The notes beneath the pieces were generated by a model, which made no database searches, was not told the DNA's origin, and worked only from the letters and a program-made list of their open reading frames with translations. A DNA stretch of 64,000 nt from Hofstenia miamia (taxonomy: Eukaryota; Xenacoelomorpha; Acoela; Hofsteniidae): positions 69,066 to 133,065 of the forward strand of contig CABFPE010000097.1 of NCBI GenBank assembly GCA_900660155.1, given 5' to 3'. Positions 26,701-36,762 of this stretch are shown one piece after another. The first letter of the stretch is position 1. Every line of letters begins with the position of its first letter. A program made the translations under genes and the position numbers.

Positions 26701-28123
26701 TTGCTAAGTCTTCAATGTCTAAGTGAACAATATTAATAATAATTTCAAAATAATATTTATAGTTAATCTATTCAAGAAGATACAAATTTTGCGAAATAAG
26801 ATAGAGATTTAAATCACATGCCTCTTAACCATGAGGTTACTATAACATGGTTCACTACTTGTTTCCAAGAAGAGCATACATTCACACAACACCATTCTTA
26901 AATTTTTGTAAAGTATATTTTGAATGATATGCATAAAATATGATATAACTGAGTGTTACTAATATTAGTTGTGTATATCGACATATCATTTCTGTACTAA
27001 ATTGGATTTGTAAAAACAAAACATGAGAAATGGTTAATGATGGCATAGTTGTATGAACAAAAACAATACATTTATAATAAAAATAGCATTGTAATGGACC
27101 AAGAGTTCATCATAAATCCAAATACTTAACACTATTGATTAGCTGCAGAAAAAGAACTCGTATAATGGAACAAATCTATAAAAATTAATTTTTAAGAATT
27201 GTTTGGTTGCATGTACCATTTCCGTATCAACACCTTTTCCAATTAGGTGTGCTGATGTGTTTCATTATGGTGTTTGGTTCAGATTTTACAAAAATCGGTT
27301 TGGCTGTGTTTTACTAACAAAACATATGCAACAAGAAAAACTACACATTTCAAAGGACTCCTTTTCATAATAAACTTGAGCAAGATGACGATTTTGGTGC
27401 CAAACCATAAATGGTTTAATACGCGCATTTCCCCACGCTGTGCAATCGAGGACTAGAAAAATTTTATGAGATTGGGTCACAACCAACTATTACAAGATAC
27501 TATAACATTAATTACATTCAAAACGACAAAACTATTCAAGGAATTTTCTTAAAGAATCATTTAAAACTCTTATGGTTGCTTATTTTCAAAAATCAGGGAA
27601 TTCACTCGAAGATATAAGAGTACAGATGACGAGCAGTTACAACAAAATTGAAAACATTAATAAAATGTACAAAACTGTAGATGAAGTAAAGCTGGTAAAA
27701 TTCAATGCAGAAAGTAGTGGAAGGACTAATATGTGTTCAAGGAGATGTAGAAGAGGCAATAGAAATAAAGCAATAAGTAAACAGGAAGCGAAGTAATCAC
27801 CACTGGGTGTAAGGATAGAACTGAGAAAGATGAGAAAAGACTAAAAAAGAAGGCCTATCGGAAAAAGATAGAAGCAGAAATACAATCCAGGTATAACCAA
27901 AAAGAAATACATGAAAAATGTCGAAGGAAAACGGGCAAACCACTCCAAACTACATGTAATAAGTGAGAATAAGCAATAATATACGGAAATTTCATATTTA
28001 AAACAAACCATCAGGGCATTCCTTTTGAGCTTCATACAGCATCATCTTCAGATCTTCATACCGCACATATTGTTTGCGCCATTCGGGGGTTATATGAGCA
28101 TTTAAATGCGCAAGAAACTTCAT
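10046..28123 (-). CDS. XPR1: XPR1-type phosphate exporter (SPX-EXS protein), complete, 14 exons
   Basis: Exons, 5' to 3': 28123-28009, 26718-26617, 26143-25866, 25822-25721, 24631-24551, 23585-23507, 22961-22768, 21645-21466, 21138-20991, 19239-19039, 16997-16831, 16788-16655, 10923-10756, 10115-10046. All phases agree and give 672 residues, close to the roughly 700 of vertebrate XPR1. Residues 1-165 are an SPX domain (start [20 protein letters not shown]; helix with [10 protein letters not shown]), which in this family senses inositol pyrophosphates. Residues 215-400 hold membrane segments, including [18 protein letters not shown]. Residues 400-600 are the EXS domain ([40 protein letters not shown]). 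The tail is acidic ([11 protein letters not shown]). XPR1 exports inorganic phosphate across the plasma membrane. The start is the first ATG of the SPX exon. Intron 12 (5.7 kb) is full of transposon relics. Confidence 0.97.
11710..11758. repeat. (AT)n tract, imperfect
   Basis: AT dinucleotide run with TATG and TACG interruptions, in XPR1 intron 12. Confidence 0.9.
12307..12655 (+). pseudogene. IS630/Tc1/mariner-superfamily transposase N-terminal relic
   Basis: The + strand reads as a helix-turn-helix DNA-binding region: [20 protein letters not shown], then [10 protein letters not shown], an in-frame TAG near 12533, then a second helix region ([19 protein letters not shown]) and KNIRYE. The pattern of SEG...RG followed by ENP-ITL and an SxxxxxxHL-LYSLKK-like block is typical of Tc1-type DDE transposases. 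The catalytic domain is absent, so this is a fragment. Confidence 0.6.
13057..13178 (+). CDS. Single C2H2 zinc-finger exon on the strand opposite XPR1
   Basis: An open frame between a TTTTAG acceptor (13051-13056) and a GTAAGT donor (13179-13184) encodes one classical finger: [17 protein letters not shown] followed by RRIHH, giving C-x2-C-x12-H-x3-H. The exon enters in phase 1 and leaves in phase 0. It sits in XPR1 intron 12 on the + strand. Neighbouring exons of the same gene could not be joined to it, so it may be one exon of a nested gene or a stranded remnant. C2H2 fingers usually bind DNA. Confidence in the finger is high; confidence in a live gene is low. Confidence 0.5.
13985..14905 (+). 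pseudogene. Degenerate mariner-family transposase
   Basis: Blocks of a mariner-type transposase appear in order on the + strand, with frame changes between them. First is EWFRR / [17 protein letters not shown] and [20 protein letters not shown] (N-terminal HTH, 13995-14180). Then comes a GDE-like region near 14340. Last is [20 protein letters not shown] and [12 protein letters not shown] (14610-14735), the region around the second catalytic Asp and the YSPDL-x-x-CD motif. Frameshifts and stops make it non-functional. No terminal repeats were identified. Confidence 0.8.
15443..15756 (+). CDS. Unrecognised open frame with a proline run
   Basis: After a CAG acceptor-like dinucleotide at 15441-15442, the frame reads a run of eight prolines encoded by (CCA)n. 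A globular-looking segment follows ([54 protein letters not shown]) and then TAA at 15754. A GT after 15616 could be a donor, but the frame also stays open through it. I do not recognise the protein. Its phase does not match the zinc-finger exon at 13057-13178. It could be an exon of a nested + strand gene in XPR1 intron 12, or a retrocopy. Confidence 0.3.
15973..16508 (+). pseudogene. Unrecognised, frame-broken coding-like stretch
   Basis: Three segments read as protein on the + strand but in different frames. The first is [20 protein letters not shown], up to a TGA near 16122. The second is a Ser/Pro-rich segment containing [19 protein letters not shown], up to TAA at 16380. The third is [20 protein letters not shown] ending GLKF and TAA at 16508. 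This looks like a decayed single gene or processed copy. No family is recognised, and the stops argue against function. Confidence 0.25.
17451..17741. mobile_element. hAT-type MITE with 8-bp target duplication
   Basis: Left end CAGGGCCGTGGCTAG and right end GCCACCGCCCTG form imperfect terminal inverted repeats, with G-rich and C-rich subterminal blocks (AGGGGAGGGCCAGGGGGG / GGCCATGGCCCCC). The element is flanked by identical 8-bp copies GTTAGCTA at 17443-17450 and 17742-17749. The 8-bp duplication and the CAG...CTG ends are diagnostic of hAT. At 291 bp with no ORF it is non-autonomous. It lies in XPR1 intron 10. Confidence 0.93.
18278..18868. other. Two alleles of one locus joined at a single N
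   Basis: 18278-18443 and 18445-18868 are the same sequence except that the second contains the 250-bp hAT MITE plus one copy of its target duplication. N18444 is the only base between them. The uninterrupted target AATACAAA is seen once at 18328-18335 in the first copy and twice, flanking the MITE, in the second. Confidence 0.9.
18503..18752. mobile_element. hAT-type MITE, with its empty site also in the window
   Basis: Ends CAGGGGCGTACGCAG and GGTACGCCACTG (imperfect inverted repeats), with a G-run near the left and a C-run near the right end. It is flanked by the 8-bp duplication AATACAAA at 18495-18502 and 18753-18760. It is 250 bp long and non-coding. It is a different subfamily from the element at 17451 but shares its layout. 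Confidence 0.95.
19773..20040. mobile_element. Tc1/mariner-type MITE with TA target duplication
   Basis: Terminal inverted repeats of 27 bp with one mismatch: left CAGTCGCGGCCACTGGATTA, and the right end reads CACTCGCGGCCACTGGATTA on the other strand. It is flanked by TA at 19771-19772 and 20041-20042. It is 268 bp long with no ORF. It sits in XPR1 intron 9, between the exons at 20991 and 19239. Confidence 0.93.
24913..25672. mobile_element. Foldback-like element with internally repeated inverted arms
   Basis: The left arm (24913-25040) and right arm (25588-25672) are inverted copies of each other over about 80-100 bp. Each arm is itself built from a degenerate unit of about 21 bp, close to ATTCTATTTGGCACTAACG, repeated about six times on the left and four on the right. 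The roughly 550-bp centre has no coding potential. The element lies in XPR1 intron 4, and its right arm stops about 50 bases from the exon at 25721-25822. Confidence 0.85.
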
Positions 28124-29860
28124 GTTTGGTCAAATTATGATAGCCGCAAAATTACTTCATTTCTGAAAAATGATAAAAATCTTTTAGTGCTTCAATGAAA
28201 TTTGATAATAAATAGAAATGAATTCATGTACTTCTACACACTACTCTCATTATTCACTAACATCATTATTACACGGTTAGATTAATATAAAGCATATACA
28301 ATTGGCCAAATATTTATATAAGGTTCGGTGTAACAATGCAATATAGGAGATTGATCTTCAATTATACACAAAATAACAAAATTCGATTACACTTAACATT
28401 GTAAATACTCTGTTAATAATTACTATTATACTGATAAAAGCATATAATACATTCAATTTCCATAAAGCAAGAATATAAAATTTACAAAAAGAATAAGCTA
28501 CCATAATGATATTTGTCCAACATTAGAGTCAAATTCTAGGATTTTCACAGAAACAGCGCTGATCAAGCCAGATTCGAATTCAAAGACATTTTCATATTGA
28601 AAAAAAACATTGTTTTGTATAGTATATCAATAATCGTTGCTTAAGGCATTATTTATGATGCAATCATTTCGTAAATATAGAGACGATATAATGTATGATC
28701 CGGATAAAAACCATTCAAAGTGCTGGAATAGAACATAAACCGAAACAATTCATTCCTACGAAAATTATGATGATTTAACAGGTCGAGTTGATAACCAAAC
28801 ACGCAATGAACAGTATGAATAATTCAGATTTTCTATTTGGTATCTGAGATCCAAGATTCAGATTCTGCGAAATCACACCTTGATCATAAATCTAACAAAA
28901 AATGAAGGCACAAAGCGCATGTTCCCTATCGGAAGGCAAAATAGAAATCTAGTAAACATTTGAAAATTAGAAATTATTATTGGACTCTCTCAACATTCAA
29001 AATTAATTTGAAGGACGTCTTGGTAGATACTATGGATGGCTCGTTATATATAAAAAAGTGCATAAAGACTACAAAGGCAGTATTTTGCTTTCAGTATTTA
29101 CTGAACAGGTCTCGCTCATAATCTACATTGCTTCGATCATAACATCAAGGTATTCATTTACAAAGCAAGAAAGTATTTAGAAAAGCCAGGTGTCAACGAG
29201 CTGAATAAAGACATCGTTAATAAATGAGGATTTGGTAGATACACATGACCACAGTGCAAAAAACTTTCGAATTTCAGATGATTTTAGCTTCAAATATCTG
29301 AGTGAATCGCTTGGAAATTTTAATATAGGAACTTTTCATTACATAAACTTCACCCAATTACAGTAAAAATGTATTTAAGTAACTTTAAATATATCATTGG
29401 AAGTTGCCTGGCTGTGATACCAAAGCATTGAGTACGAGTTACTAAACCTCTCTACTTGAAGTTATGAGCAATAATTCAATTAGACACATGAAATAATAAG
29501 AAACTTTGAGTCAATGCCTGTTACCATTAACTCTCCCTGTAAATTATGCAAGTTAAACGTCTTTATTCCGAATTAGAAAACGATTTTGCTTACTAAAGTT
29601 TGACATCAACAATGTTGTGTATCTTACTGGACATTTAAGATTATTGCGATTATCTCTTGTAAAGAAATCGAATATATTTAATTTGAAAGCAATTGCCATT
29701 TGTTGGAGTATTCTGATAATTAAATGAAATTATTGATATCAATGTCTTTAAAGAACTGTTAGAAAACGCTACAAGCATCTATTAAATAAGGTAAATACAA
29801 TGTCTAAATATTGGATACCTCGATATAAATCAATCCTCCGATACAAAATTGCTTTAAGCT
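28124..29860. other. Region upstream of XPR1
   Basis: This contains the XPR1 5' flank and presumably its promoter and any 5' untranslated exon. No exon, transposon or convincing promoter element can be picked out; sequence is AT-rich with short, stop-filled frames only. Confidence 0.4.
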
Positions 29861-30080
29861 CTTGATAGATCCGAACTACATTCAAAAACCGACGATAAAA
29901 TTTCCTAAAATTTTAATGAATATTCACTGGCAACATTTCATCTGTAGATCATGGCGGCGGCGCCTTGAATTTAATATAAAAAATGTAGATATTTCACTCG
30001 ATAACCGCTCTCGAAGTAGAGGTTCTGACCATTTGTCTGGTGAACTTAGTTTCTCAGTTCTTGTATTAAAATTTTCCAAA

Positions 30081-30536
30081 ATTATGTCATGCATCTTCTT
30101 CTTGATTGGAAGAGATCCCTTGTTACGCTTAGGTTCAAGTCTGGCAATAAATCTGATATTAAATGCTTGCTCCATGTCAGTAAACTGTCCCGTCTATTTT
30201 TTTGATTACTGAACGCATACCAGGTAATCAGTTTGCATTCATAAGGAAGCGATAATTTTGATTTTGATAAATGCTTAGATAAGATTCTCACGAAGTACAT
30301 CTACGCAAATTATGTCATGCATCTTCTTCTTGATTGGAAGAGATCCCTTGTTACGCTTAGGTTCAAGTCTGGCAATAAATCTGATATTAAATGCTTGCTC
30401 CATGTCAGTAAACTGTCCCGTCTATTTTTTTGATTACTGAACGCATACCAGGTAATCAGTTTGCATTCATAAGGAAGCGATAATTTTGATTTTGATAAAT
30501 GCTTAGATAAGATTCTCACGAAGTACATCTACGCAA
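30081..30536. repeat. Exact 228-bp tandem duplication
   Basis: 30081-30308 and 30309-30536 appear identical, so the same 72-codon - strand frame is found twice. The first copy is preceded by TTTTCCAAA and the second by the unit's own end. The identity implies a recent event or an assembly artefact. Confidence 0.9.
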
Positions 30537-30540
30537 ATTT

Positions 30541-30770
30541 CAAGTTTTGGGATTAAAGGAAATATCCTGCGGGTATTGCAATCGCAGTTCACTGACAATG
30601 CTCTAATTGCTCGCAATGACAATACAATTTCTCTTTCATTTCCAAGTGGAGTTATGCAGTGTTATAAAATAGGATCTCCGCTGTTCATATAATTTGTAAC
30701 GATTTAAATCATAATGCTTAAGGATGCTAATCAGCTAGACATAGTAATTGATTTTCCTGAACACTTGTGA
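30541..30770 (+). mobile_element. LINE reverse-transcriptase fragment
   Basis: The + strand reads LGLKEISCG or, in the neighbouring frame, GNILRVLQSQFTDNALIARN followed by an SFPSGVMQ motif, then a DLNHMLKDA-like and VIDF segment. This matches the order of RT motifs between A and C (GI-xx-xLLxxLxSYL, then SGVPQG) in non-LTR elements, with the motif degraded. Frameshifts are present. Orientation is opposite to the LINE that follows. Confidence 0.65.
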
Positions 30771-30869
30771 AAGAGGACAGAATCTCCAGTTTACAGGCTC
30801 GCCTCTGTAAAGAACCAATAAGCTGGAGTGTACAGTTAGGTTTATCGCCTCAAACAGAAAGAACGTAAG

Positions 30870-32029
30870 TGAGCCTACTAATCACTAAGCTGTTATACAT
30901 CAGTTCTTATTCGTAAGGAGAAAAATTCATTTGTTGAAGACGATAAATCTGATACAGAACAATAAAAGCACACTTGACAGATTTGTGAATGTGGCTGCGG
31001 AAAGAAAACTGCCCGTCAAAGGTAAAACCGAGGACTTTCAGGAGCGAAACATGTTGAATATTAAGAATCTCAGTGGGCATAATGTTTGCCTTGAACAGAA
31101 TAATAAGCTCTTTACATTTGGCACTATGGACATGCAGGTTCCGATTATTGAAATAATCAATATAGCCAATGATAATATTAAGTGAACAGTCATCTGAGGA
31201 CACTTTTCCTTGAATGCACACATTGCTGTCATCGAAAGCAGACAGAGTATGATTAAGGAAACCGTTAAAACAACGACGTCGTTCGTACCAGCATTGAACA
31301 TAAAAGGACCACTAACAGTGCCCTGTGGCACACCTTGATTGGTACTAAGGAACGGAGAAGTAACATCATTGAACACAGTACAAATAGTTCTTTCAGCCAG
31401 GAAGCTGCGGAAAAGATTAATGACATAGGGGTTGACACCAGGCATTCTGCTCAGAGCATTCATAATGGAAACATGAGAAATCGTATCAAACGCCTTCGAC
31501 ATGTCCATAGCAAAATGCGAACGTAATCATAACATTCTTTATGAAAGTTGGTGACATCATTCTGCAACTTGACCAATGCATGTTCAGTAGAACAAGAACT
31601 ACGTAAGCCAATTGGCATGAATTAATCCATTTGTTATGCGCGTTGCTAATGAAATTATTGTTGAGATGGGCTCAAAACCACGGGAAAGAATAGGATTGCC
31701 TGACAGCGGCTTATAGTCTTTCTTGTCAGCAGGTCGCGGGACTTTCGCAATAGGATGAATGACCGACTTCTTGAAGTGAGCAGGGAAGTAACAATGTGAT
31801 AAAAACAAATTGAAAACATGAGTAATACTTCCCTCAGATTGTGAGAGTTATTACAAATGAGCCAGTAAGGAATACCATCAAGGTGCGTTTTACATCTTTG
31901 AGAGCATTGTAAACCTGCATGCACGAAATAGAGGGATGCCAATGGCCAGAAGTGTTGGACCACAGCGGGAGTTGGTAATCATTGGTAGTATAGACACTAT
32001 CATAATAATGATTAAGATCATAGGAGTTA
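30870..32029 (-). mobile_element. LINE (APE-type) reverse transcriptase, C-terminal half
   Basis: Read leftwards on the - strand: ALKDVKRT and DGIPYWLICNNSHNLREVLL (31910-31830), then HCYFPAHFKKSVIHPIAKVP (31800-31740) and FRSSCSTEHALVKLQNDV (31600-31550). Next is MDMSKAFDTISHVSI (motif A, 31508), then NQGVPQGTVSGPFMFN (motif B, 31340). After a frameshift come VLGFTFDGQFSFRSHIHKS and the thumb region to 30907. Motif C is disrupted near 31240. The 5' continuation is at 36763-37024. It is not functional. Confidence 0.92.
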
Positions 32030-33029
32030 NNNNNNNNNNNNNNNNNNNNNNNNNNNNNNNNNNNNNNNNNNNNNNNNNNNNNNNNNNNNNNNNNNNNNNN
32101 NNNNNNNNNNNNNNNNNNNNNNNNNNNNNNNNNNNNNNNNNNNNNNNNNNNNNNNNNNNNNNNNNNNNNNNNNNNNNNNNNNNNNNNNNNNNNNNNNNNN
32201 NNNNNNNNNNNNNNNNNNNNNNNNNNNNNNNNNNNNNNNNNNNNNNNNNNNNNNNNNNNNNNNNNNNNNNNNNNNNNNNNNNNNNNNNNNNNNNNNNNNN
32301 NNNNNNNNNNNNNNNNNNNNNNNNNNNNNNNNNNNNNNNNNNNNNNNNNNNNNNNNNNNNNNNNNNNNNNNNNNNNNNNNNNNNNNNNNNNNNNNNNNNN
32401 NNNNNNNNNNNNNNNNNNNNNNNNNNNNNNNNNNNNNNNNNNNNNNNNNNNNNNNNNNNNNNNNNNNNNNNNNNNNNNNNNNNNNNNNNNNNNNNNNNNN
32501 NNNNNNNNNNNNNNNNNNNNNNNNNNNNNNNNNNNNNNNNNNNNNNNNNNNNNNNNNNNNNNNNNNNNNNNNNNNNNNNNNNNNNNNNNNNNNNNNNNNN
32601 NNNNNNNNNNNNNNNNNNNNNNNNNNNNNNNNNNNNNNNNNNNNNNNNNNNNNNNNNNNNNNNNNNNNNNNNNNNNNNNNNNNNNNNNNNNNNNNNNNNN
32701 NNNNNNNNNNNNNNNNNNNNNNNNNNNNNNNNNNNNNNNNNNNNNNNNNNNNNNNNNNNNNNNNNNNNNNNNNNNNNNNNNNNNNNNNNNNNNNNNNNNN
32801 NNNNNNNNNNNNNNNNNNNNNNNNNNNNNNNNNNNNNNNNNNNNNNNNNNNNNNNNNNNNNNNNNNNNNNNNNNNNNNNNNNNNNNNNNNNNNNNNNNNN
32901 NNNNNNNNNNNNNNNNNNNNNNNNNNNNNNNNNNNNNNNNNNNNNNNNNNNNNNNNNNNNNNNNNNNNNNNNNNNNNNNNNNNNNNNNNNNNNNNNNNNN
33001 NNNNNNNNNNNNNNNNNNNNNNNNNNNNN
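32030..33029. other. Assembly gap, 1000 N
   Basis: Exactly 1000 unknown bases, a round number that suggests a placeholder rather than a measured gap. Long reading frames that cross it are artefacts. Confidence 0.99.
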
Positions 33030-33045
33030 GCTTGCAGCTTAGTTG

Positions 33046-35816
33046 CTTTTGGATGATGCTACAATAAAGCCCAAGCGATAATGGCATACAAGTATAAAAT
33101 AGCGGACATACCAGAAATCAATATGGATTCAGACAATCTCACAATTATACACATCCTGAAACAGAAAGAGTACACGAAAGCATTANTAGATGACACAACT
33201 AGGATGGCAAGAGTACAAAACATTAGAATTGTACTAATAATGATCACAACGCAAGAGGAGATTCCTGACCATCTGGAAATAGCATGTCAGATGGGAGAAA
33301 ATATTTTCCCATGGGAAAAGTCAAATACAAACACTACAATCCCAGAATTGATACGCCTGGATTTACAGATAGACTACTGGGCGCAGATTTATCGAATTAT
33401 GGTAGACCCGTGCATAGCAATTGATTTATACAGGCAAACAAAAACTATAGAATTAACAATGGACATGGAGGGCATCAAAAAGGCAAATACGCTGTTTATA
33501 AAGTGCAGCCTCACACAACGCCAGGAGCATCTACAGCAGATTCAAACGATCTGGAAAACAATGAAACTACAGCAAAAAGTAGAAGAGGGATGGCCTAAGA
33601 TAAGAATTGATGCACCATCGAGAAAATTCCACAAATCAATTGAAGTAGCTTTAACGGAAGTAAACAACGCCTATGAACTAAATACAAAGAAAGATTTTAA
33701 GCAAATGATATTTGAGGAGAAGAACGCACCAGAGATACGTTTCAGAACTACAGCATGGATATTAGCTATCTTTATGACAGAAGAAGTGGAATTAAAATTA
33801 CTGATCTTGCGACAAACCCAGCATAGACTAACAAAAGCAAAACAATACAAAATCGCAATATCCCCGATCAACACACAAACAAAGAACTGGCTGTTAAAGG
33901 GACATACCAGAAAACTAGAATCACCAAACAGAACAGAAAAACCAGTGCAAGCCATGGAAAAATTACTAAGCAGGATCATCATGCAAGAAAATCAATTGGG
34001 GAAGATATCAGCAATAAGCATTGCTAATAAGGTGGGGATATGCCCAGCGAAATTACTATATTTGATGAACCTGTGGGGAGCATCATCCGAGACATGGGTG
34101 AAACAGCTTCTAAACCAGCCATGGCTCACATCCAAGAAGATCATAAAAAGGAAACTTGCGAGCACAGCAGAAATCCGCAACATAATAAAACAGAAGAACA
34201 TGCAAAATATATTAGATTACAAAATGAGACGTTATGAAAAAGATAGTCCTTGATGCACATTCACTAAGATCCTCAGAAGTGCTGAAATGATGAAGAGAGG
34301 AGGAATTACAGAACAGGTAGAAGTATGTGAAATGGTCACAAAGTCCCAAGCAGAAATGCTGGAAGAAGAACAATTACTAACATCATCTAGACTATTGTTA
34401 TCTCCCAAAACACAGCAAACAATCAACAGAATTAATATAGAAAAGTGGGGAGAGATCAGTCCAGCCAAGACAATTGAGTGGATTGATATGGATGATGAGC
34501 ATTTCTTGGTCGAAATCAAAATAACAAAAGAGTCCAAAGATATAAGAGAAAGGAACTTCCAGTGCATCTGAGAACAACAAACAGTAGCAACAATGAAACT
34601 TATGTTTACCGAAGCCTTTAGAAGAACAGAACTGGAGGAACTACTACGACCATACAATCAACTCACCATCAACGTGGAATGTATTACCTCAAGAGTAGAG
34701 CTAACAGAGGAACTGTGGTTAAAACTGAGCCGAAAGGGACTAACGCAGGCATTCTGGGACACAATTCCCAAAGCGAAAATGAACTACCCTGCCACTATAG
34801 GGTTAGCAACAGCATCCACCACAGAAGGCACGTACTGGCACATAGAATGAGAAATCGAAATGAAACTACTCATATGCACACCGCCAGAGACTATCACAGT
34901 ACCCATGGTTCTACCACGTTGGAGAATTCCCAAGGACGTCAAAGTCGAGAAAACCTTCTTACACGAGTATAAATCGTACGTTAACACAGAAAAGAAAGTG
35001 AAAGCCATAGTCAACAGAGAAGATTACAAAAAGTTGAAAGCAATACTGTTACAACAAAACAACAAGGAATGAGTCTACATTGAGGGCACAATATCGCTGG
35101 ATCAATTGTACACTCAGGGAAAACCTATAAATGTACAATTACAAGACTTGCGAAATGAAATATAAGAAAGAAATCCAAGAGCTATCATGTTATTCTCAGG
35201 AGTGAATGATATAGTTTGGACTGATATATGGGAGAAAAGATATCAATACTACAATGTAACAAAAAGGGTCGAAATCGTCACTATGATGAGATTAATTAAA
35301 AACGACCCTAATACAATCACAGAGGAAGAAGTCAGGAACAACGTCAGCTTCTTCTATAAGGATGTGGTGAACACTCGAAGTTTAAGAAAAGTCTTTATGT
35401 TCTTCTACCCTGATAACCAAATTCGGGAAGATTTAGCACATACAAGTAGAGCCAACGCACAGATGACTCTTATGATCAGCATTAAGGGTATTCAATTATA
35501 TCAAAAATATTATGACATCTTCTCTCAGAAAATCAACGAGTTAAGAGAATTAACACCTATAGCAGAAGATATTAGAGAAAACCAGTTCCTAGGATACGCG
35601 AACATTACAACTACAGAAAGAGAAGCAGTGCTAAAGATGACAAAACAGGCGGAATTTGAAAAGACAACATGGTCAGATCAACAGGTGGAAATGATAGTTA
35701 GAAAAGCAGACACTCTGGTGCATGGAGAGTGAGCTGTGCTAAAAATAACGCAAGCTGAGGGGGGCGTGTAGCATCATCCAAAAGATAAAACAGAAAGAAG
35801 CTGCAAAACGTTGCAG
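33046..35816 (+). mobile_element. Unclassified element bounded by 18-bp inverted repeats
   Basis: CTTTTGGATGATGCTACA at 33048-33065 has its exact reverse complement at 35767-35784. Outside this pair, TTGCAGCTT (33033-33041) also has an inverted partner on the right (AGAAGCTGCAA, about 35798), at different spacing. The right repeat follows a purine-rich tract (AAGCTGAGGGGGGCG) and starts TGTAGCA. That arrangement would fit a polypurine tract plus LTR start. A TIR transposon or a viral segment would also give inverted ends. Inside is a single long broken reading frame. No reverse transcriptase or DDE motif was seen, and the outer end on the left is lost in the gap. Confidence 0.55.
33081..35732 (+). 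pseudogene. Unrecognised ~880-codon A-rich reading frame with five in-frame stops
   Basis: From ATG at 33081 one frame runs to 35732 with no frameshift. It is interrupted by TGA at 34251, 34569, 34848 and 35070 and by TAA near 35163, and ends at TGA 35730. The longest open part is 390 codons. The protein is hydrophilic, rich in Lys, Ile, Thr, Glu and Gln, with long predicted helices (for example QRQEHLQQIQTIWKTMKLQQ) and no signal peptide or membrane span. N33186 is one base within the frame. The conserved single frame and point-mutation-only decay suggest a protein of at least 880 residues, such as a retroelement structural protein or an endogenised RNA-virus protein. I recognise no family motif, so this remains open. 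Confidence 0.6.
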
Positions 35817-36108
35817 AAGAACTAAGATCGAAATTGAAGTGATTAAAAAATATTATGATTAAATCAAGTGTGATTATTTCAGTTTGATTTTGTATATTGC
35901 AACCAAGAAAATAACATGTGTTGAAAAAGAGATAATTGTATCTGTTGATAAAACGTTTTCGACAAATTGTTGCTTACATCATTTTTAGCCGCCATCTTGG
36001 CAGACGTTTAAATTCAAATCAACAGGTACTTCTCTTCAATTTACTATAAATACGATTAAAACTATTGTAAGCATTGATAAAGAATATTACTCTGAATTCT
36101 ATTTATTT

Positions 36109-36141
36109 CATCTTATTAATGGTTTGATTATTAATAAGATG
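36109..36141. repeat. 12-bp perfect hairpin
   Basis: CATCTTATTAAT at 36109-36120 and its exact inverse at 36130-36141 enclose a 9-base loop. It lies 330 bases right of the inverted-repeat end of the 33-35.8 kb element, just downstream of a TATAAATA-like sequence at about 36044. Confidence 0.7.
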
Positions 36142-36489
36142 TCGAGCTAATTGAGCGGTGTTTAGTAGTGGTCTGGATCCATCACAGGGAATGATTCAAG
36201 GGTCTCTGTGCCAGATCACGAAAGTGCACTTAAGTTAGGTGTAGGGGATTTCTCTCAATTAGCCAACTAGCATTTCCAACTACATGTATTAGATAATTAG
36301 CCTTCAACAAATGGTTGGATAACCAAACCTTAGGGAATATATTTATACAGTTTTATAGTTGTGGCCATAAAGGTAGCATATTTTGAAATGTTTTCTATAT
36401 CCTTTTTAACTTTGAAGGAAAACGTTGTAAGCAAGCATTATGTGTATCAAATTACTACAAAACAATCAACAATAACACAGGGTGTCACT

Positions 36490-36715
36490 AATATTTAGTT
36501 GCCTGGCCCTTGGCTGCAATAACTGCCTCCAGGTGACGGAACAGGGAAATCTTCTGACACAATGCTTGATGTATTTTGTGCTCTAAATAATGTAATGACG
36601 TACTGTGAAGGCCTGCCACCTTTGCTTTGAGTGTTCACCAGCAGGTTTCAATAGGATTCAACAGCCAACCACTCTCTAATGGTTTTGTAACATCAAGCTC
36701 CATCATGTTGAAATT
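36490..36715 (-). pseudogene. Tc1-type transposase C-terminal fragment
   Basis: The - strand reads NPIETCW, then TLKAKVAGLHSTSLHYLEHK and KISLFRHLEAVIAAKGQATK-Y before a stop near 36497. The NPIEN-W motif, which carries the last catalytic acidic residue, and the ending AVIxAKGxxTKY are hallmarks of Tc1 transposases. Only the last 70 or so residues remain. Confidence 0.85.
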
Positions 36716-36762
36716 ATCGCAAGTTTAGTGGTTGCATGCATTTATGAAGTTTGTCTTTCAAN

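Noticed and set aside
27274-27960. Two small + frames in XPR1 intron 1
   Set aside because: A transposon origin seemed possible ([16 protein letters not shown]-like wording), but I could not match it to a family, and stops are frequent.
31834-33087. Long - and + frames of 370-417 codons
   Set aside because: Most codons are the N run at 32030-33029. The flanking real sequence is LINE and the start of the unknown element.
33081-35732. Alternative genetic code (TGA as Trp) in the unknown frame
   Set aside because: A TAA stop is also present, TGG is used as well, and the host genes use the standard code. Decay is simpler, so this is reported only as a minor possibility.
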